Shown here: in pieces, positions 9,357-10,293 of the stretch
Numbering within the stretch: position 1 is the stretch's first letter
Layout: each line of letters begins with the position of its first letter
Source: DASWRT01 sp036403035
Lineage (GTDB): Bacteria; Pseudomonadota; Alphaproteobacteria; ATCC43930; CGMCC-115725
DNA length: 10,293 nucleotides
NCBI GenBank assembly: GCA_036403035.1
Contig: DASWRT010000447.1
Location: 1-10,293 of the forward strand
Reading direction: 5' to 3'
The notes under the pieces: model-generated
The model's input: the letters and a program-made list of their open reading frames with translations, nothing else
The model's database searches: none
Told to the model about the DNA's origin: nothing
Position numbers and translations under genes: made by a program

Positions 9357-10293
9357 CTATCTCAGTTCCGGCCGGCTTTCCGCGGTCGACAAATTCGGGC
9401 GATGGTGGATCCGACGCGATGTCCTATCGATCAGATCCATCATCCGGCTCCACGTCGCATCCCACGACAACCCGGCGAGGGTGCGGTCGACCGCGGCGAG
9501 CCACTCGCGGCGGCGACGGCCGCTTTCGGCGAGTATTCCCTCTCCCGCGGCCACGAACTCCTCGGGAGTCGCGGCAATGGCCACCAGCCCGGATCCTTCA
9601 TCGCCATAGGTACGCACGACATCTCTTATCGGGGTCGAGATCACCGGTCTTCCGGCCGCGAGGAATTCCGGCGTCTTGGTCGGGCTGATGAAGCGCGTCG
9701 ATTTGTTGAGCGCGAACGGCATCATCGCAACGTCCCAACCGGCGAGATAGGCGGGCAGCTCTTCATACCGCTTGCCGCCGAGATAGTGGATGTTCGGGCC
9801 TTGCGGCAACGTCGACGGGTCGATCCTCACGACGGGGCCGACGATGACGAATTGCCAGTCCGGGCGCGCCGCTGCGATGGCCGCAAGAAGCGCTAGATCG
9901 AGACGTTCCTCGATGACGCCATAAAATCCGAAGCGCGGGTGCGGAATATCCTTCTGGTCCGGCGGGTCGGCGAGGCCGGCGCGGGCGCGCCGGAAGTGCT
10001 CGACATCGACGCTGCTCGGGAATGCGTGCACGGAGCGATGCCGGCTGCGCTTCGCCTCGTACAGGCTGTAGCCGCCGGTAAACACGAGATCGGCGCGGTC
10101 GAACAACTCGGATTCGCGCGCAATCATCTCCGGCGGGCAATCCATGAAGCCGGACAGTTCATCCATGCAATCGTAGACGATCGCTTCCGCTTCCAGATGA
10201 TCGGAGAAGGTTCCCGACATCGGCGTGTAGTACCAGACGATCGGATCGACGATGCGCTGCTCCGCCCAGAGCCGGTCGATCAGGACGCGTTGC
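9357..10293 (-). CDS. Glycosyltransferase, GT-B fold (partial, N-terminus beyond the window)
   Basis: The frame is open from the right edge to the TAG at 9357, giving the last 311 residues. The ATG at 10220 is internal: the upstream residues QRVLIDRLWAEQRIVDPIVWYYTP continue the protein. Recognisable parts: WYYTP followed by AIVYDCMDELSGF, RADLVFTGGYSLYEAK, VHAFPSSVDVEHF, RFGFYGVIEERLDL, VIVGPV, and the donor-binding C-terminal region SPTKTPEFLAAGRPVISTPI. This pattern is that of GT4-like glycosyltransferases often encoded beside, or fused to, UDP-galactopyranose mutase in exopolysaccharide loci; that association is from family knowledge and is not shown here. The protein probably transfers a sugar from a nucleotide donor on the cytoplasmic side of the membrane. 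Residues after about 285 (WDATWSRMMDLIDRTSRRI) are the usual closing helix. No clear terminator follows within 100 nt of the stop. Confidence 0.88.
   Translation of the reverse strand, partial: QRVLIDRLWAEQRIVDPIVWYYTPMSGTFSDHLEAEAIVYDCMDELSGFMDCPPEMIARESELFDRADLVFTGGYSLYEAKRSRHRSVHAFPSSVDVEHFRRARAGLADPPDQKDIPHPRFGFYGVIEERLDLALLAAIAAARPDWQFVIVGPVVRIDPSTLPQGPNIHYLGGKRYEELPAYLAGWDVAMMPFALNKSTRFISPTKTPEFLAAGRPVISTPIRDVVRTYGDEGSGLVAIAATPEEFVAAGEGILAESGRRRREWLAAVDRTLAGLSWDATWSRMMDLIDRTSRRIHHRPNLSTAESRPELR

Noticed and set aside
1..10293. tRNA, rRNA, transposase or integrase genes
   Set aside because: I saw no cloverleaf, rRNA segment, transposase motif or terminal inverted repeats with target duplication in the window.

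Overview
The window is about 10.3 kb of GC-rich DNA, most likely from an alphaproteobacterium. Three things point there: several sites match the alphaproteobacterial general-stress sigma factor EcfG promoter (GGAAC, 16-17 nt, CGTT), one gene encodes a DUF3618 protein of the kind common in that class, and codon use is strongly GC-biased. The species cannot be named from this sequence.

Layout. The 5' third of clpX (1-498, minus) runs off the left edge. It is divergent from a stand-alone hisI (706-1197, plus), which converges on a small exported cysteine-containing coiled-coil protein (1230-1709, minus). A 349-nt divergent intergenic region follows, then an OmpA-domain lipoprotein (2059-2955, plus) with a perfect intrinsic terminator, a 43-nt hairpin element and a 72-residue small protein (3136-3354, plus). 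Converging on these is a tightly coupled minus-strand operon (6295 down to 3439): a Gly/Ser-rich protein with one membrane anchor, a two-TM Phage_holin_3_6/DUF1469 (YqjE-like) protein, and a DUF3618 protein with LEA-like 11-residue repeats. Its terminator is at 3362-3394. Upstream, all minus, come a PaaG-like crotonase (6662-7459), a small hydrophilic protein (7579-7827) and a tandem universal stress protein (7909-8757). About 600 nt follow without a convincing gene but with an array of CCTGT motifs and palindromes. A partial glycosyltransferase (9357 to the right edge, minus) closes the window.

How it works together. Exact EcfG-type promoters lie 40-100 nt upstream of clpX, the exported coiled-coil gene, the OmpA lipoprotein gene and the three-gene membrane operon, and a one-mismatch site precedes the small hydrophilic protein. 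The window therefore reads as a general-stress-response island: envelope-to-peptidoglycan anchoring, ElaB/YqjD-like membrane proteins with desiccation-type repeats, a universal stress protein, a disordered small protein and possibly the ClpX unfoldase. The regulon assignment is inference from promoter motifs. The individual gene families for clpX, hisI, ompA-like, crotonase, usp, DUF1469 and DUF3618 are well supported by visible motifs.
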